The notes below the pieces were generated by a model that searched no databases, was not told where the DNA came from, and was given only the letters and a program-made list of their open reading frames with translations. A program made the position numbers and the translations under genes. This document shows, in pieces, positions 41,495 through 41,576 of a stretch of DNA of 41,576 bases. Origin of the DNA: an uncultured Erysipelotrichaceae bacterium (GTDB lineage Bacteria > Bacillota_I > Bacilli_A > RF39 > UBA660); the NCBI GenBank assembly GCA_902782915.1, contig CACZOV010000038.1, positions 1 through 41,576 of the forward strand, given 5' to 3'. The first letter of the stretch is position 1. Every line of letters starts with the position of its first letter.

Positions 41495-41576
41495 ATGAGA
41501 GAAGCTATTGGTGGTTCAATATTATTTTATATTATATTAGGTTTTATTGGAGTCTTTATAGTATTTATTGCGATAA
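41495..41576 (+). CDS. Second pilin-like protein, cut by the right edge
   Basis: Only 27 codons are inside the window: MREAIGGSILFYIILGFIGV and six more hydrophobic residues. The short leader ending in Gly-Gly before a hydrophobic helix parallels the small pilin (MKEASGE), so it is probably a minor pilin. GGATGTGATT lies before the ATG. The rest of the gene and any prepilin peptidase lie beyond the edge. Confidence 0.55.
   Translation, partial: MREAIGGSILFYIILGFIGVFIVFIAI

Noticed and set aside
1..41576. Mycoplasma genetic code (TGA as Trp)
   Set aside because: TGA ends gatA and the 18000-19028 gene exactly where the next gene or promoter begins, and Trp is encoded by TGG.
1..41576. CRISPR array, insertion sequence or prophage
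   Set aside because: No spaced direct repeats, transposase, integrase or phage structural genes were seen; the single holin-like gene stands alone.

Overview
The window is very AT-rich and reads as a chromosomal segment of a low-GC, walled, endospore-forming Gram-positive, most likely an uncultured gut-type Bacilli/Erysipelotrichia-like lineage. The reasons are an almost diagnostic GerE, SpoIIIAH and a two-domain GerM, a peptidoglycan ligase (MurC), a CIRCE heat-shock operator, GatCAB-dependent amidation, and sigma-A-type promoters with 17-base spacers. TGA is used as a stop (for example gatA and the 18000-19028 gene), so this is not the Mycoplasma code.

Layout. 1-4860: pheS (cut by the left edge), pheT, hisS and a tRNA-Ala(TGC) with its own promoter. 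4860-6100: a short-ORF intergenic stretch, a minus-strand PBECR-like gene and, in front of that gene, a structured RNA with promoter and terminator. 6298-9843: a duplicated-domain protein of unknown function, a holin-like protein and a sporulation group (spoIIIAH, gerE, gerM). 9840-13448: a PflX-like radical SAM protein, murC, an unknown protein and an alpha/beta hydrolase. 13586-14470: a second structured RNA followed by a SigF/G-type sigma factor. 14516-19477: a methyltransferase-like protein, a thioester-domain surface adhesin with an inverted-repeat operator, a tandem-HTH regulator, a gene that appears to start at ATT, and a small unknown gene.

19533-26578: mutL, an unknown gene, miaA, a shortened RelA/SpoT with an altered synthetase motif, a DUF3592-like membrane protein and gltX. 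26612-28979: the CIRCE-controlled htpG-hsp20 operon. 29060-32903: a 51-residue gene, gatCAB and an XRE regulator. Since the amidotransferase is present and no glutaminyl-tRNA synthetase is seen, GltX is probably non-discriminating and GatCAB converts Glu-tRNA(Gln).

32887-41576: two minus-strand genes (a DUF3298-like protein and a lipoprotein), divergent promoters with overlapping -35 boxes, two secreted proteins, and a Tad/Flp-type surface-appendage operon. That operon holds a pseudopilin-like protein, a CpaB-like protein, the TadA/CpaF ATPase, TadB, TadC, a small pilin with its own promoter and a second pilin-like gene cut by the right edge. The most unusual items are the two structured RNAs, two genes with ideal Shine-Dalgarno spacing to non-standard start codons (ATT, ACG), the RelA/SpoT variant and the divergent Tad-like machine.
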